64,000 nucleotides of DNA from Neobacillus ginsengisoli. GTDB taxonomy: Bacteria; Bacillota; Bacilli; Bacillales_B; DSM-18226. Under the pieces are notes generated by a model. That model saw only the letters and a list, made by a program, of their open reading frames with translations. It was not told the origin of the DNA and did not search any database. The translations under genes were made by a program, and so were the position numbers. Location: positions 253,667 through 317,666 of the forward strand of contig NZ_JAUSTW010000007.1 of NCBI RefSeq assembly GCF_030813055.1, in the 5' to 3' direction. Within the stretch, counting starts at the first letter, position 1. Each line of letters begins with the position of its first letter. Shown piece by piece: positions 1 to 7,944 of this stretch.

Positions 1-304
1 TCATCCTTTTTCTATTTCATTAATTAGTGTTGATAATCATAGTCCATTTTATATATGACTCTATTAAATTCACTGTTTCTTTTAGGAGAAAATAGCAATG
101 AACGTCCCGAATAAGAGAGGGGTATGTCCTGGATAACTGTCCGATAAAAGCTTCCTTATGTTCGGCCCTTGTCAACGGGTGATTATTTTACTTTTAAAGC
201 AAGGTGAAAGAATATGATATAATTAAAACTAATCCTATTTAGGCATTTGTTAATGATCAATACCGGTTTCCAGTCATATACATTGTTCATTTTGATTTGT
301 AGGA
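1..304. other. Left edge, no gene recognised
   Basis: No protein-coding gene is supported here. One tiny frame, ATG at 98, follows an AGGAG-type ribosome site but stops after 12 codons, so it could be a leader peptide or chance. The rest is AT-rich leader of the methyltransferase gene. Confidence 0.5.
215..223 (+). promoter_or_regulatory. Extended -10 promoter of the methyltransferase gene
   Basis: TG at 215-216 lies one base before a perfect TATAAT at 218-223, giving an extended -10. No good -35 is seen 17 bases upstream, which is typical of extended -10 promoters. It lies about 90 bases before the start codon. Confidence 0.5.
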
Positions 305-313
305 GTGATTCCT

Positions 314-1483
314 TTGAAATATAAAACAATAGACTTGTTTGCCGGGATAGGCGGTATTAGAAGAGGATTTGAAATGACAGGTCGTTTTGAAAATGTTTTG
401 TCTGCTGAAATAGACAAATATGCCTGTGAAACATACAAACATCTCTATAATGAAGACCCATTTAATGATGTGACAAGTGAAGACTTTAAGGCTAGAGCGG
501 AGAATTCCTCCTATGACATTTTGCTAGGCGGTTTTCCATGCCAGGCCTTTTCTATTGCAGGGAAAAAAGAAGGATTCATGGATAAAACACGAGGTACTTT
601 GTTTTTTGATGTTGCAGATATTTTGAATCGGACAAGGCCAAAAGCATTTCTTCTTGAAAATGTTGAAGGACTTCTTAGGCATAAAGGCGGCCAAACGATT
701 ACAGTGATACTCGAAACACTTGTTATGGAGCTCAATTATTACGTAATTGGGGTTGAGCAACATCCACTTACCGGTGAAATAATGGTTAACCCTACTAATT
801 TCTTATTAAATTCCAGAAATTTCGGATTACCGCAAAACAGGCCAAGAGTATATTTCATGGGCTTTGACCGGAATTATTTTGGTGACTATTTAAATGAGCT
901 GCCAATAAAGAATTTACCTAAAAGCCGAAAAAGGGAGCCAATTTATAAAGATTTGAATAATCTTTTAGATTTTGGAAACGGAGCGGATTTTTACCTTGCC
1001 GAAGGCTATCTTAGTACTTTAAAGAAGCATAAAGATAGGCACAAAGGCAAAGGAAACGGCTTTGGATATCACGTTGTTAATGAAAATGGGATTGAGACGC
1101 CCGTATCCAATGCGCTGCTTGCAACCGGCGGTTCCGGAAAAGAGAGAAACCTGGTATATGACCCGCAGGATCATATTGGCGGTGTAGAGGTTAAAGGAAA
1201 ACAAACCCCTCTTAATAAGGAAGGCATCAGATTAATGACTCCCAGGGAGTGGGGAAAATTACAGGGTTTTATCAATTACGCATTCATTGAGGATGGTATT
1301 GATACTTTTTCTTTCCCTGAAAAGATAAGTAGAATCCAACAATACAAACAGTTTGGCAATTCCGTTACAATCCCTGTTATTGAAGAACTTGCGCAAACAA
1401 TGGTTACCTGTCTCGATTTTCTTGAATACGAAATGGCGCAAAAAAATCGTATAAATAAAACGGAACAGCTAAATCATATCTAA
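314..1483 (+). CDS. DNA (cytosine-5-)-methyltransferase
   Basis: Type II-style C5 methyltransferase of 389 residues that would transfer a methyl group from SAM to cytosine in a specific DNA site. Motif I DLFAGIGG starts at residue 7. Motif IV GGFPCQAFS carries the catalytic Cys at about residue 76. Motif VI ENVEG is near 115, and the QNRPR motif VIII and FGNSV motif X follow. I chose the TTG at 314 because AGGAG at 301-305 lies 8 bases upstream; an in-frame GTG at 305 overlaps that site. No restriction endonuclease gene lies downstream, so it looks solitary within this window. The specificity cannot be read from sequence. It may be an orphan regulator of methylation or the remnant of a restriction system whose partner lies to the left. 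Confidence 0.93.
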   Translation: MKYKTIDLFAGIGGIRRGFEMTGRFENVLSAEIDKYACETYKHLYNEDPFNDVTSEDFKARAENSSYDILLGGFPCQAFSIAGKKEGFMDKTRGTLFFDVADILNRTRPKAFLLENVEGLLRHKGGQTITVILETLVMELNYYVIGVEQHPLTGEIMVNPTNFLLNSRNFGLPQNRPRVYFMGFDRNYFGDYLNELPIKNLPKSRKREPIYKDLNNLLDFGNGADFYLAEGYLSTLKKHKDRHKGKGNGFGYHVVNENGIETPVSNALLATGGSGKERNLVYDPQDHIGGVEVKGKQTPLNKEGIRLMTPREWGKLQGFINYAFIEDGIDTFSFPEKISRIQQYKQFGNSVTIPVIEELAQTMVTCLDFLEYEMAQKNRINKTEQLNHI

Positions 1484-1555
1484 CGAAAGAGCCCGATCTA
1501 CTTGAGCCATTTTATTTTAGGATATATTCAATCCTGCTGTCGTAAAACGGGAAAT

Positions 1556-1593
1556 GGAAATCCTAATGGCATTGCAATGCCATTAAGATTTCC
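1556..1593. repeat. Near-perfect palindrome after the methyltransferase gene
   Basis: A 20-bp perfect palindrome (1565-1584) is flanked by GGAAATC (1556-1562) and its complement GATTTCC (1587-1593). The potential stem is about 17 bp with almost no loop. No T-run follows on either strand, so it is not a standard intrinsic terminator. It lies between two convergent genes. Confidence 0.75.
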
Positions 1594-1696
1594 AGCCAGG
1601 ATCCGGATCGGCTTACCCTTGACTTTTATTTACTCGTTCCTTATTCCTCGCTAAAATGCATTAAAAAACACAAAAAGTTAGTCCTAATTCCTTACA

Positions 1697-2674
1697 TTAC
1701 TGCTTTGCTTTGTTTGAATAAAAAACCTCGGAAGCCCGCCACTTTTTTGAAAGCTCTTCAATATGATGAGGTGTTGTTCTGCAGCATCCTCCTATTAAAC
1801 GTGCACCTGCTTGGTACCATTCTTCAGATTGAATGTCAAAAGCGTTACATTGTCCATGACCATACCATGTTTTTGTTTCTGGATTATAAATTTCGCCAGA
1901 GTTTGGATAAACGAGAATCGGTTTTTTGGTGTTTGCCCTCAACTCCTGGATGGCACCAGTCACAACGTTTACTGGTGCACAATTGATACCTATTGCAACA
2001 ATTTGTTCGCTTTTCTCAAAAACTCTCGCACACTCCGCAAGCTTAGTACCTTCACTAATCTCTTTCTCATTTTTTAAAGAAAAGGAAAGCCAAGCATATG
2101 TTTCTGGAAACTCACGCAATAATGTATCTAATACTTTTGCTTCTTGCAGAGAAGGAATCGTTTCAAATGCTAATAGATCTGCACCTGCTTCAATCAGCGC
2201 TGACATTCTTGAACGGTGAAAGTCTGCTAATGTTTTATCTGTCACACCATAGTTACCTACATACTCTGAACCATCTGCAAGGTAAGCCCCATACGGTCCA
2301 ACTGATGCAGCAACCAATGGTTTAGGCCTATTCGTTTGCGTATTTTCCTTCCAAAAATCATCTCTTGCTCTTCTTGCAAGTAATACCGTTTTCCTTATTA
2401 ACTCCAAAGCTTCCTGTTCTTGTATTCCACGCGCGGAAAAACCATTAATAGTAGCTTGATAACTTGCCGTTATGGCACAGTCCGCTCCAGCACGAAAATA
2501 GTCCGAATGAACCTGATAAATTAGTCCCGGATTTTCCAGTAACACACGTGCAGACCAAAGAGGATCGTCCAAATTACATCCATGCGCTTCCAGTTCTGTA
2601 GCTAAGGCTCCGTCAAGAAACATAATGGAGTGTTGGGATAAAATAGCATCAATTGGGTTGATTTTGTTGGACAT
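1697..2674 (-). CDS. Homocysteine S-methyltransferase
   Basis: Transfers a methyl group from S-methylmethionine (or SAM) to homocysteine, making methionine. The 325-residue protein fits the family. It opens with the conserved [11 protein letters not shown] segment and has the zinc-ligand cysteines in GINC near the middle and in GGCC close to the C-terminus. It follows the permease gene with a 26-bp overlap, so the two form an operon under the SAM riboswitch upstream. The pairing corresponds to YbgF-YbgG of Bacillus subtilis (established knowledge). Imported S-methylmethionine would be used directly as methyl donor. The role is well supported by sequence and context. Confidence 0.9.
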   Translation of the reverse strand: MSNKINPIDAILSQHSIMFLDGALATELEAHGCNLDDPLWSARVLLENPGLIYQVHSDYFRAGADCAITASYQATINGFSARGIQEQEALELIRKTVLLARRARDDFWKENTQTNRPKPLVAASVGPYGAYLADGSEYVGNYGVTDKTLADFHRSRMSALIEAGADLLAFETIPSLQEAKVLDTLLREFPETYAWLSFSLKNEKEISEGTKLAECARVFEKSEQIVAIGINCAPVNVVTGAIQELRANTKKPILVYPNSGEIYNPETKTWYGHGQCNAFDIQSEEWYQAGARLIGGCCRTTPHHIEELSKKWRASEVFYSNKAKQ

Positions 2675-4058
2675 AATCTACGCCCCTCTTCTTTAGATTT
2701 TTTGTTAGATAATAACTTCCGTAGCAAAACAAAATAAATGGTATGCCGCAATATAAGGCAATTCGTTGTGTAGGATCAAATGCAATTCCAATACATGATG
2801 CCAGACAAAGGATAAAAGAAGCGATTGGTACCAATGGGTATAGTGGCGTACGATAGACCAAGTCCTTTTCAGAATTTCCCTCTTTCAAATATTGCCTGCG
2901 AAATAGGAACTGGGAAGCACTGATACTCATCCAAACTACAACCACTGCTAGACCGGAAATGGAAACAAGTACGATATACACAGTATCTGGTGCCACAATA
3001 CTTGAGAGCAAAGCCAAAGCTCCACCCACCATGCTGAAAATGATTGCATTGATTGGAACACCTTGTTTTGTCATTTTTCCAAAAATCGGTGATATTGTGT
3101 TCTTATTTGCAAGCGACCAAAGCATTCTAGATGAGGCATAAAGACCTGAGTTTGCAGCAGATAGAATGGCTGTTAGGATAACAAAATTCATTATGTCGGC
3201 TGAATAAGGCACCCCAATTCGTTCTAGAACGGCAACAAAGGGGCTCTCTAATATGCCTGCATCGGACATAGGCAATAACGCAGATAAAACAACAATCGTT
3301 CCTACAAAAAAGATGATCAATCTCCACAGGGTAGTTCGAATTGCCTTCGGTATCGTTTTATCCGGGTCCGCCGTTTCACCAGCTGCAATGCCTATTAATT
3401 CTGTTCCCGAAAAAGCAAAATTAACCGCAAGCATGGTCATTATAATGGCAGTAGCACCATGAGGAAATAAACCTGCGCTTGTAAAATTAGAAAAGAATGG
3501 TGCTGGTTTTGAATGAGTCATCGGAAGAAACCCTAGCATTGCCGCTGCTCCTAAAATAATAAATATCACAATAGCTATAACCTTTATCGATGAAAACCAA
3601 AATTCGGATTCAGCGAAAAACTTAACTGTCAGGACATTTAATACAAAGATCAAAATGGCAAAAAGAGCACTCCATACCCAAACATTGATGGATGGAAACC
3701 ATCGCTGCATAAGCAATCCTGCAGCTGTAAATTCAGAACCTAAAGCAACTGTCCAAGTTAGCCAATACAACCAGGCTACTGTATACCCTGTCCCCGGTCC
3801 AATGTATTTAGCTGCATAGCTATGAAATGCGCCCGTTTCAGGCATATGTACGGAAAGCTCCCCTAAACATAGCATGACTAGATAAACCACTAGTGCACCA
3901 ATCAGATAGGCTAGAATTGTACCAAACGGGCCCGCTTGTTGAATCGTGTAACCCGAACTTAAGAATAAGCCCGTTCCAATCACCCCGCCAAGCGATAGCA
4001 TGACTAAATGCCGTGCTTGCATTTTTCTTTGAAATTCTTGCCTATTTTTGTTCTCCAT
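2649..4058 (-). CDS. S-methylmethionine/amino acid permease
   Basis: APC-superfamily permease of 469 residues with about 12 hydrophobic segments. The first helix carries the [10 protein letters not shown] substrate-binding loop typical of amino acid permeases. The start has a clear ribosome site (GGAGAG) just upstream. Position as the first gene behind a SAM-I riboswitch and directly before the homocysteine methyltransferase indicates S-methylmethionine as likely substrate. By sequence alone it could be a broader amino acid permease. Confidence 0.85.
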   Translation of the reverse strand: MENKNRQEFQRKMQARHLVMLSLGGVIGTGLFLSSGYTIQQAGPFGTILAYLIGALVVYLVMLCLGELSVHMPETGAFHSYAAKYIGPGTGYTVAWLYWLTWTVALGSEFTAAGLLMQRWFPSINVWVWSALFAILIFVLNVLTVKFFAESEFWFSSIKVIAIVIFIILGAAAMLGFLPMTHSKPAPFFSNFTSAGLFPHGATAIIMTMLAVNFAFSGTELIGIAAGETADPDKTIPKAIRTTLWRLIIFFVGTIVVLSALLPMSDAGILESPFVAVLERIGVPYSADIMNFVILTAILSAANSGLYASSRMLWSLANKNTISPIFGKMTKQGVPINAIIFSMVGGALALLSSIVAPDTVYIVLVSISGLAVVVVWMSISASQFLFRRQYLKEGNSEKDLVYRTPLYPLVPIASFILCLASCIGIAFDPTQRIALYCGIPFILFCYGSYYLTKNLKKRGVDYVQQNQPN

Positions 4059-4087
4059 TTCTACTCTCCTTTAGTTACTATCCAGAA

Positions 4088-4120
4088 AAAAACAAAAACG
4101 CACTCTAAAAAAGAGTGCGC
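4088..4120 (-). terminator. Riboswitch-controlled intrinsic terminator
   Basis: Inverted repeat CGCACTCT (4099-4106) and AGAGTGCG (4112-4119) is followed on the minus strand by a T-rich run over 4098-4088. It lies between the SAM-I aptamer and the permease start, so it is the expression platform: with SAM bound, the terminator forms and mmuPM is off. Confidence 0.88.
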
Positions 4121-4140
4121 TACTGACAAATAAAAACGGA

Positions 4141-4247
4141 CGCTCTTATCTATCAGGATTATCACCCGCTGGAATTAGCACAGTGTCTTAAGCAGACCTG
4201 TTGCTGAGGTTTCATAGGGCCAGTCCCTCCACCTCTCTGGATAAGAA
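4141..4247 (-). ncRNA. SAM-I (S-box) riboswitch
   Basis: Read on the minus strand, the sequence begins CTTATCCAGAGAGGTGGAGG, then an ACTGGCCC segment, then GAAACCTCAGCAACAGG, and closes with GATAAGAG pairing back to the first CTTATC as helix P1. These are the conserved blocks of the S-box aptamer. A terminator follows directly. It would repress the S-methylmethionine operon when SAM is plentiful. Confidence 0.95.
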
Positions 4248-4259
4248 TATTTTTTTATA

Positions 4260-4288
4260 AATTTATCAATCTATGTAAATATTGTCAA
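4260..4288 (-). promoter_or_regulatory. SigA promoter of the riboswitch-mmuPM transcript
   Basis: On the minus strand, TTGACA (4288-4283) is separated by 17 bases from TAAATT (4265-4260). The position, just upstream of the aptamer, is right for the S-box leader. Confidence 0.7.
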
Positions 4289-4330
4289 GTTAATTCAGTT
4301 TTTTTAAAAAATTATCTAGTGGAGAAATGT

Positions 4331-4364
4331 AAAAAAGAGTGTGTTACTATAACTGCAACACACT
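4331..4364 (-). terminator. Terminator of the nitroreductase/monooxygenase operon
   Basis: AGTGTGTT (4338-4345) pairs with AACACACT (4357-4364); the minus strand then reads C followed by six T residues. Confidence 0.8.
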
Positions 4365-4399
4365 TCGTCTTGGGTATTATTTAAAAACTGTATACCCAA

Positions 4400-4696
4400 C
4401 TATAATTTTAATGGTTGCCCCTCAAATGATTTAACATCTAATGGTGCGGTCAAGAAATCTTTCGCTTTAGATACAAACGCGGTGAAGTGCTCACTTGAAT
4501 TATGACTGGCAACAGCTTGAAGATCCTGCCAAACTTCAACCATTGTAAATACATTTTCGTTTTCCGTATCTTTTTGGAGACTGTAAGAAATATTTCCGTT
4601 TTCTGCTTTGGAAGCAGCAATCAGTGGTTGAATCTCCTTTAGAAACGCATCCTGCTTCGCTGGATTAATATGAAACTTGGCATGAATAATAATCAT
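4400..4696 (-). CDS. Antibiotic biosynthesis monooxygenase-like (YgiN-type) protein
   Basis: Small protein of about 98 residues with the ABM dimeric alpha-beta barrel pattern: an N-terminal strand MIIIHAKF, a central ASKAENGNISYSL segment, EVWQD, then HFTAF. Family members act as quinol monooxygenases or oxidise aromatic compounds without cofactors; the substrate here is unknown. An upstream ATG at 4705 is an alternative start, and GAGG at 4706-4709 leaves about 9 bases to ATG 4696. A longer reading to 4921 overlaps the nitroreductase gene and is not credible. It is cotranscribed with that gene, suggesting detoxification of quinones or nitroaromatics. Confidence 0.8.
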   Translation of the reverse strand: MIIIHAKFHINPAKQDAFLKEIQPLIAASKAENGNISYSLQKDTENENVFTMVEVWQDLQAVASHNSSEHFTAFVSKAKDFLTAPLDVKSFEGQPLKL

Positions 4697-4733
4697 CGTA
4701 GTCATCCTCTCCTTTTTTATGAACAACATTCTT

Positions 4734-5381
4734 TTATTTCCATTGTGCAACTTTCTCAATTGGAAGACGAACAGATGGGTGTCCGTTGTCTGCTGCTTTA
4801 CCGATTGAGATGAGCATAACTGGAATGTAGCGGTCTTTCTCCAATCCAAAAGCTTCTGCAATTTGGTCTTTTTCATATCCGCCGATTGGATTTGTATCAT
4901 ATCCATAAGCGCGGGCGGCAAGCATTAACTGCATGGACACAAGACCTCCATCAATTAAAACAACTTCTTTCATATCTTCTCGTGAAATGGTTTCATAATA
5001 CCCAGAGAATGATGTAAGGATTTGTTCTTTTACTTCTAGAGGCATAAAACCCTTGTCTACTGCTGCTCCATAAATTTCCTCAGCATTTTCAAAATTGTTC
5101 AAATCACCAAATACGGCAATGACTGCAGAAGATGTTTCGACTTGATTTTGATTAAATTTAGCAAGAGGCGCAAGTTTTGCTTTTCCTTCGGGACTTTCAA
5201 TCACAAGAAAGCGCCATGGCTGCATATTAACGGAAGAAGGAGCGAGTGTCGCTAAAGTCAGGATCTCTGTCATTTCTTCCTTGCTAATATTTACGGATTT
5301 GTCGTAATTTTTTATAGAGCGGCGTTCTTTGAGAATTTTATTGAAGTCATTTGTCATTTGTGTAGTTGTCAGGGTAGTCAT
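4734..5381 (-). CDS. NAD(P)H-dependent nitroreductase family protein
   Basis: FMN-dependent nitroreductase of about 215 residues, most like YdgI of Bacillus subtilis in my recollection. It has the N-terminal ERRSIKNYD flavin-binding segment, APSSVNMQPWRF, and the C-terminal GGYEKDQ/PVMLISIGKA pattern. The start chosen is ATG 5381, behind a GAGGAG site at 5395-5400; upstream in-frame codons lack a ribosome site. It precedes the monooxygenase and is divergent from a TetR regulator, so it probably belongs to an inducible electrophile-response unit. Confidence 0.85.
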   Translation of the reverse strand: MTTLTTTQMTNDFNKILKERRSIKNYDKSVNISKEEMTEILTLATLAPSSVNMQPWRFLVIESPEGKAKLAPLAKFNQNQVETSSAVIAVFGDLNNFENAEEIYGAAVDKGFMPLEVKEQILTSFSGYYETISREDMKEVVLIDGGLVSMQLMLAARAYGYDTNPIGGYEKDQIAEAFGLEKDRYIPVMLISIGKAADNGHPSVRLPIEKVAQWK

Positions 5382-5451
5382 AGTTATTGAAATTCTCCTC
5401 TTTTGTTTTATTTTAAACAACTTTTATATACTACTATTATTGATATTGGCC

Positions 5452-5514
5452 TATACACAGATAAACATTTTAGACAAAAATGTTATAAACAGTCTAAAAT
5501 ATTATCTATGTATA
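5452..5514. promoter_or_regulatory. Probable TetR operator: long imperfect inverted repeat
   Basis: The left arm (5452-5475, ending TTTTAGAC) and the right arm (5492-5514, starting GTCTAAAA and ending TATGTATA) are near-complementary over about 23 bases, with a 16-base centre. The repeat sits in the intergenic space between the divergent nitroreductase and TetR genes, where a local repressor would bind. Binding is inferred. Confidence 0.65.
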
Positions 5515-5593
5515 CCTTACTCCAATTTCCTTCAGTTGTAAACTGATAAAGATTGGTATTGGATAGTCTTAATATTTTTTATTTGGTTTATGA

Positions 5594-5599
5594 TATAAT
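5594..5599 (+). promoter_or_regulatory. -10 element of the tetR-type gene
   Basis: A perfect TATAAT lies 24 bases before the TTG start; GGGAG at 5611-5615 is the ribosome site. The -35 is weak, so the promoter may be poor or activated. Confidence 0.45.
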
Positions 5600-5622
5600 T
5601 TTGGGATAAAGGGAGTGGTATT

Positions 5623-6285
5623 TTGAGAAAAATTGCACCTGATGAAAGACAGATGATGAGGCAATCCTATGTAAAAAAAATGATAAATGTGATTCGGACT
5701 CAAGGATTCCTTTCCCTTACCATTCAAGATATCGCTCATATAATGAATTTAAGCCGAGCTTCCTTATATAACTATTTCTCTTCAAAGGAAGACATCATCT
5801 TAGAGTTGACTAATTTCTGTATTACTTATATTGATGAAGCTGGTCAAACGATTTCCAATGAAGAGTTATCCTATCCACTTCGTCTTCAAAAAGTATTTGA
5901 ACAAGCTGTTTTTTCAGCTGCTTATGCTTCAGATATTTATTTAAATGATTTAAAAAGAAGCTGTCCGTCTCTTTATGAAAAGAAGATGCAGTCAAGAAAA
6001 GAACAATTGTCTGCTATTCATTCATTTTATCAAAATGGCATGAAAACAGGAGTTTTTAATGAGTTGAACCCTGCAATTTTAATTATCCAGGATGAAACAG
6101 TATTGAGAAAATTGATTAATACCTCTTTTTTAATGGAAGAGGAATTATCATTGAAACAGGCTTTGTACGATTATTATAAGGCGAAGAAGTTCCAAGTTCT
6201 TAAGCCGGAATTTTTAATAGACACGAAAAATAAGGATATCAATGAATTGGTAGATTGCATTCTTCAAAAACTTGCAGCAATTTAA
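5623..6285 (+). CDS. TetR/AcrR family transcriptional regulator
   Basis: 220-residue one-component regulator. Residues 14-60 form the DNA-binding domain, with LTIQDIAHIMNLSRASLYNY as the helix-turn-helix, followed by FSSKEDI. The C-terminal ligand domain has no recognised subfamily. The TTG start at 5623 is supported by GGGAG 7 bases upstream. It is divergently transcribed from the nitroreductase/monooxygenase pair with a long inverted repeat between them, so it is likely their repressor and autoregulated. The inducer is unknown. Confidence 0.88.
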   Translation: MRKIAPDERQMMRQSYVKKMINVIRTQGFLSLTIQDIAHIMNLSRASLYNYFSSKEDIILELTNFCITYIDEAGQTISNEELSYPLRLQKVFEQAVFSAAYASDIYLNDLKRSCPSLYEKKMQSRKEQLSAIHSFYQNGMKTGVFNELNPAILIIQDETVLRKLINTSFLMEEELSLKQALYDYYKAKKFQVLKPEFLIDTKNKDINELVDCILQKLAAI

Positions 6286-6643
6286 TTACCATAAAAAAGC
6301 TGTGATTTATATGGAGAGACACAGATAAATGAGACAAAAAAACACCCCCTGAATCGTATTTGTAATCTAACGATTTTGGAGGTGTTTTTCTTCTAGAAAA
6401 ATTCTGAAGAAATAAAAATGTAATAAAGAGAGGTTGAGCGCTAAGAGGCATACCACTGCGCTTTTTGCTTAGAAAGAGGCTTTAGACGGTTTTATTTTTT
6501 GATTATTCAGTTAATTTAGAAATATTATCGTAATATAAATGCCGCGAATGTAAACGATTTAACATATCCCTGTTCTTTGTTTCAGAAAATTTCATGTTAA
6601 GATTATTTAAAATTAGCAACCAAAGAACATGGAGGGTAAAAGA
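6286..6643. other. Intergenic region between tetR-type and yocH-type genes
   Basis: Holds a bidirectional terminator near its left end (6341-6389) and the untranslated leader of the yocH-like gene. A half-matching WalR-type site (TGTTAA, five bases, then TTTAAA, about 6594-6609) is present, but the second half deviates, so I do not call it. No gene is seen. Confidence 0.5.
6341..6389. terminator. Bidirectional terminator after the tetR-type gene
   Basis: AACACC pairs with GGTGTT and AATCGT with ACGATT in a bulged hairpin, with A-rich sequence before it and T-rich sequence after it, so it can act on both strands. Confidence 0.7.
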
Positions 6644-7405
6644 ATGCTTAACAAAATTAAAAGATTTATAGCAGTTGTAGCAGTTGCTGTACTCTCAGGA
6701 ACTGTAAGTGCTAACGTACAAGCTGCAACCTTTACTGTACAAAAAGGGGATACCCTTTGGGATCTATCACGCGTACATAATACCTCAGTAGAAACCATCC
6801 AAAAATTGAATCATCTTAATACAGACCTTATTCACCCTGGGGATAAATTAACAGTAGTACCTGAAAAACATTATATCGTTAAACAAGGTGACACATTATG
6901 GGATATATCCCAAGATCATCATATATCTGTTTCACAAATTATGGATTGGAACAATTTAAATACCGATCTTATCCACCCTGGATTAAATCTATTAATCTTT
7001 GATGGCTTAAATACTACTAATAACGCTGTAACAGAAAACCAAGAGAAGCCAGCTGCACCAACACCAGCTGTACAAGCACCAAAGCCTGCTCCAGCTGCAC
7101 CTGCAGTAAAAGCTGCAAAAGAAATTATCGTGAAAGCTACAGCCTATACGGCTTCATGTGCTGGATGTTCCGGCACAACGGCTACTGGAATTAACATTAA
7201 AGCAAACCCAAATGAAAAAGTCATTGCCGTTGACCCATCTGTGATCCCGCTTGGCAGTAAAGTGTCTGTAGAAGGTCTTGGTGAATACACAGCTGCAGAT
7301 ACCGGCGGTGCGATTAAGGGAAATCGAATCGATGTCTTTATTCCATCTGAACATGACGCAATCAATTTCGGAGTAAAACAATTAAAAGTAACAATATTAA
7401 ATTAA
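6644..7405 (+). CDS. YocH-like peptidoglycan-binding hydrolase (LysM-LysM-3D)
   Basis: Secreted cell-wall protein of 253 residues. The signal peptide is residues 1-27 (cleavage after VQA). Two LysM domains, about 29-72 and 76-120, share the VQKGDTLWD/VKQGDTLWD opening. A Pro/Ala-rich linker with repeated PAP units follows. The C-terminal 3D domain, about 165-253, has the TAYTASC start, VIPLGS and the Asp motifs ADTGG and GNRIDVF. In B. subtilis YocH is a muralytic enzyme of the WalR regulon (established knowledge); the wal operon is in this window. The start is ATG 6644, preceded by GGAGGG; an upstream ATG at 6629 overlaps that site. Confidence 0.88.
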   Translation: MLNKIKRFIAVVAVAVLSGTVSANVQAATFTVQKGDTLWDLSRVHNTSVETIQKLNHLNTDLIHPGDKLTVVPEKHYIVKQGDTLWDISQDHHISVSQIMDWNNLNTDLIHPGLNLLIFDGLNTTNNAVTENQEKPAAPTPAVQAPKPAPAAPAVKAAKEIIVKATAYTASCAGCSGTTATGINIKANPNEKVIAVDPSVIPLGSKVSVEGLGEYTAADTGGAIKGNRIDVFIPSEHDAINFGVKQLKVTILN

Positions 7406-7440
7406 AATGTCTATCCTAAGGATTCCATTTTAGCGTTAAA

Positions 7441-7487
7441 AACACTGGATCCCCTTTATGTACCAAGGGGATTCAGTGTTTTTTTAA
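7441..7487 (+). terminator. Strong intrinsic terminator of the yocH-like gene
   Basis: A 16-bp stem, AACACTGGATCCCCTT (7441-7456) against AAGGGGATTCAGTGTT (7465-7480), has one mismatch and is followed by seven T residues. Confidence 0.92.
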
Positions 7488-7704
7488 TAAACTTTACTAA
7501 ATTATACAAGTACCCTTCTTTTTGGATTAGAGAGAAGGCTAAGCCTGTGTCGAATACAACAACAGTATATTTTTCCACCTCCATATATTCCCATCATCCC
7601 TTTAGACAATTAATTTTAAAGGTAATTATAAAAACCGCCTCTATTTATGGTAAGGTTCCCCGCATCTATCATACTGGCGGTTTCCTACTCCTTTTGCCTT
7701 GCTC

Positions 7705-7888
7705 TTGTCCGAATGAGAACCGCATTCAGACAGGCTTACGCTTTTTTCTCCTGCTCTTGTCCGAATAAGACCTGCATTCAGACAGGCTTACACTTTTTTC
7801 TCCTGCCCCTGTCCGAATGAAACCCGCATTCAGACAGGCTCATGCTTTTTTCTCCTGCTCTTGTCCGAATAAGACCTGCATTCAGACA
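7705..7888. repeat. Four tandem 52-bp hairpin repeats
   Basis: The unit start TTGTCCGAAT (CTGTCC in the third copy) occurs at 7705, 7757, 7809 and 7861, exactly 52 bases apart. Each unit carries an inverted repeat, TGTCCGAATG against CATTCAGACA, around a 5-6 base loop. The repeats are joined by CTTTTTTCTCCTG segments. The loop and spacer bases vary while the arms are conserved, as expected for selected or expanding stem-loops. Confidence 0.88.
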
Positions 7889-7944
7889 GACAGAAGTATC
7901 ACTGCTACACATCTTTTGTTTTTGATAATATTGATTGATCCCAA

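Larger units (their letters stand above)
7406..7944. other. Intergenic region with terminator and tandem hairpin array
   Basis: Contains the yocH terminator (7441-7487), about 200 bases with no recognisable feature, and four tandem 52-bp repeats (7705-7888). No credible coding frame. An open frame 7547-7768 runs into the repeats and lacks a ribosome site. Confidence 0.6.

Noticed and set aside
1705..2325. Overlapping plus-strand frames opposite the homocysteine methyltransferase gene
   Set aside because: Antisense shadows of a well-conserved gene.
4400..4921. 173-residue version of the monooxygenase
   Set aside because: Its first 75 residues overlap the nitroreductase gene out of frame and have no family similarity. 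The internal ATG with a ribosome site gives the correct domain start.
6594..6609. WalR box upstream of the yocH-like gene
   Set aside because: Only the first half (TGTTAA) fits. The second half TTTAAA lacks the conserved G, so I cannot support a site although WalR control of YocH is known in B. subtilis.
7705..7888. CRISPR array
   Set aside because: The units are contiguous 52-bp tandem repeats with internal hairpins and near-identical linkers, not short direct repeats with unique spacers, and no cas genes are present.
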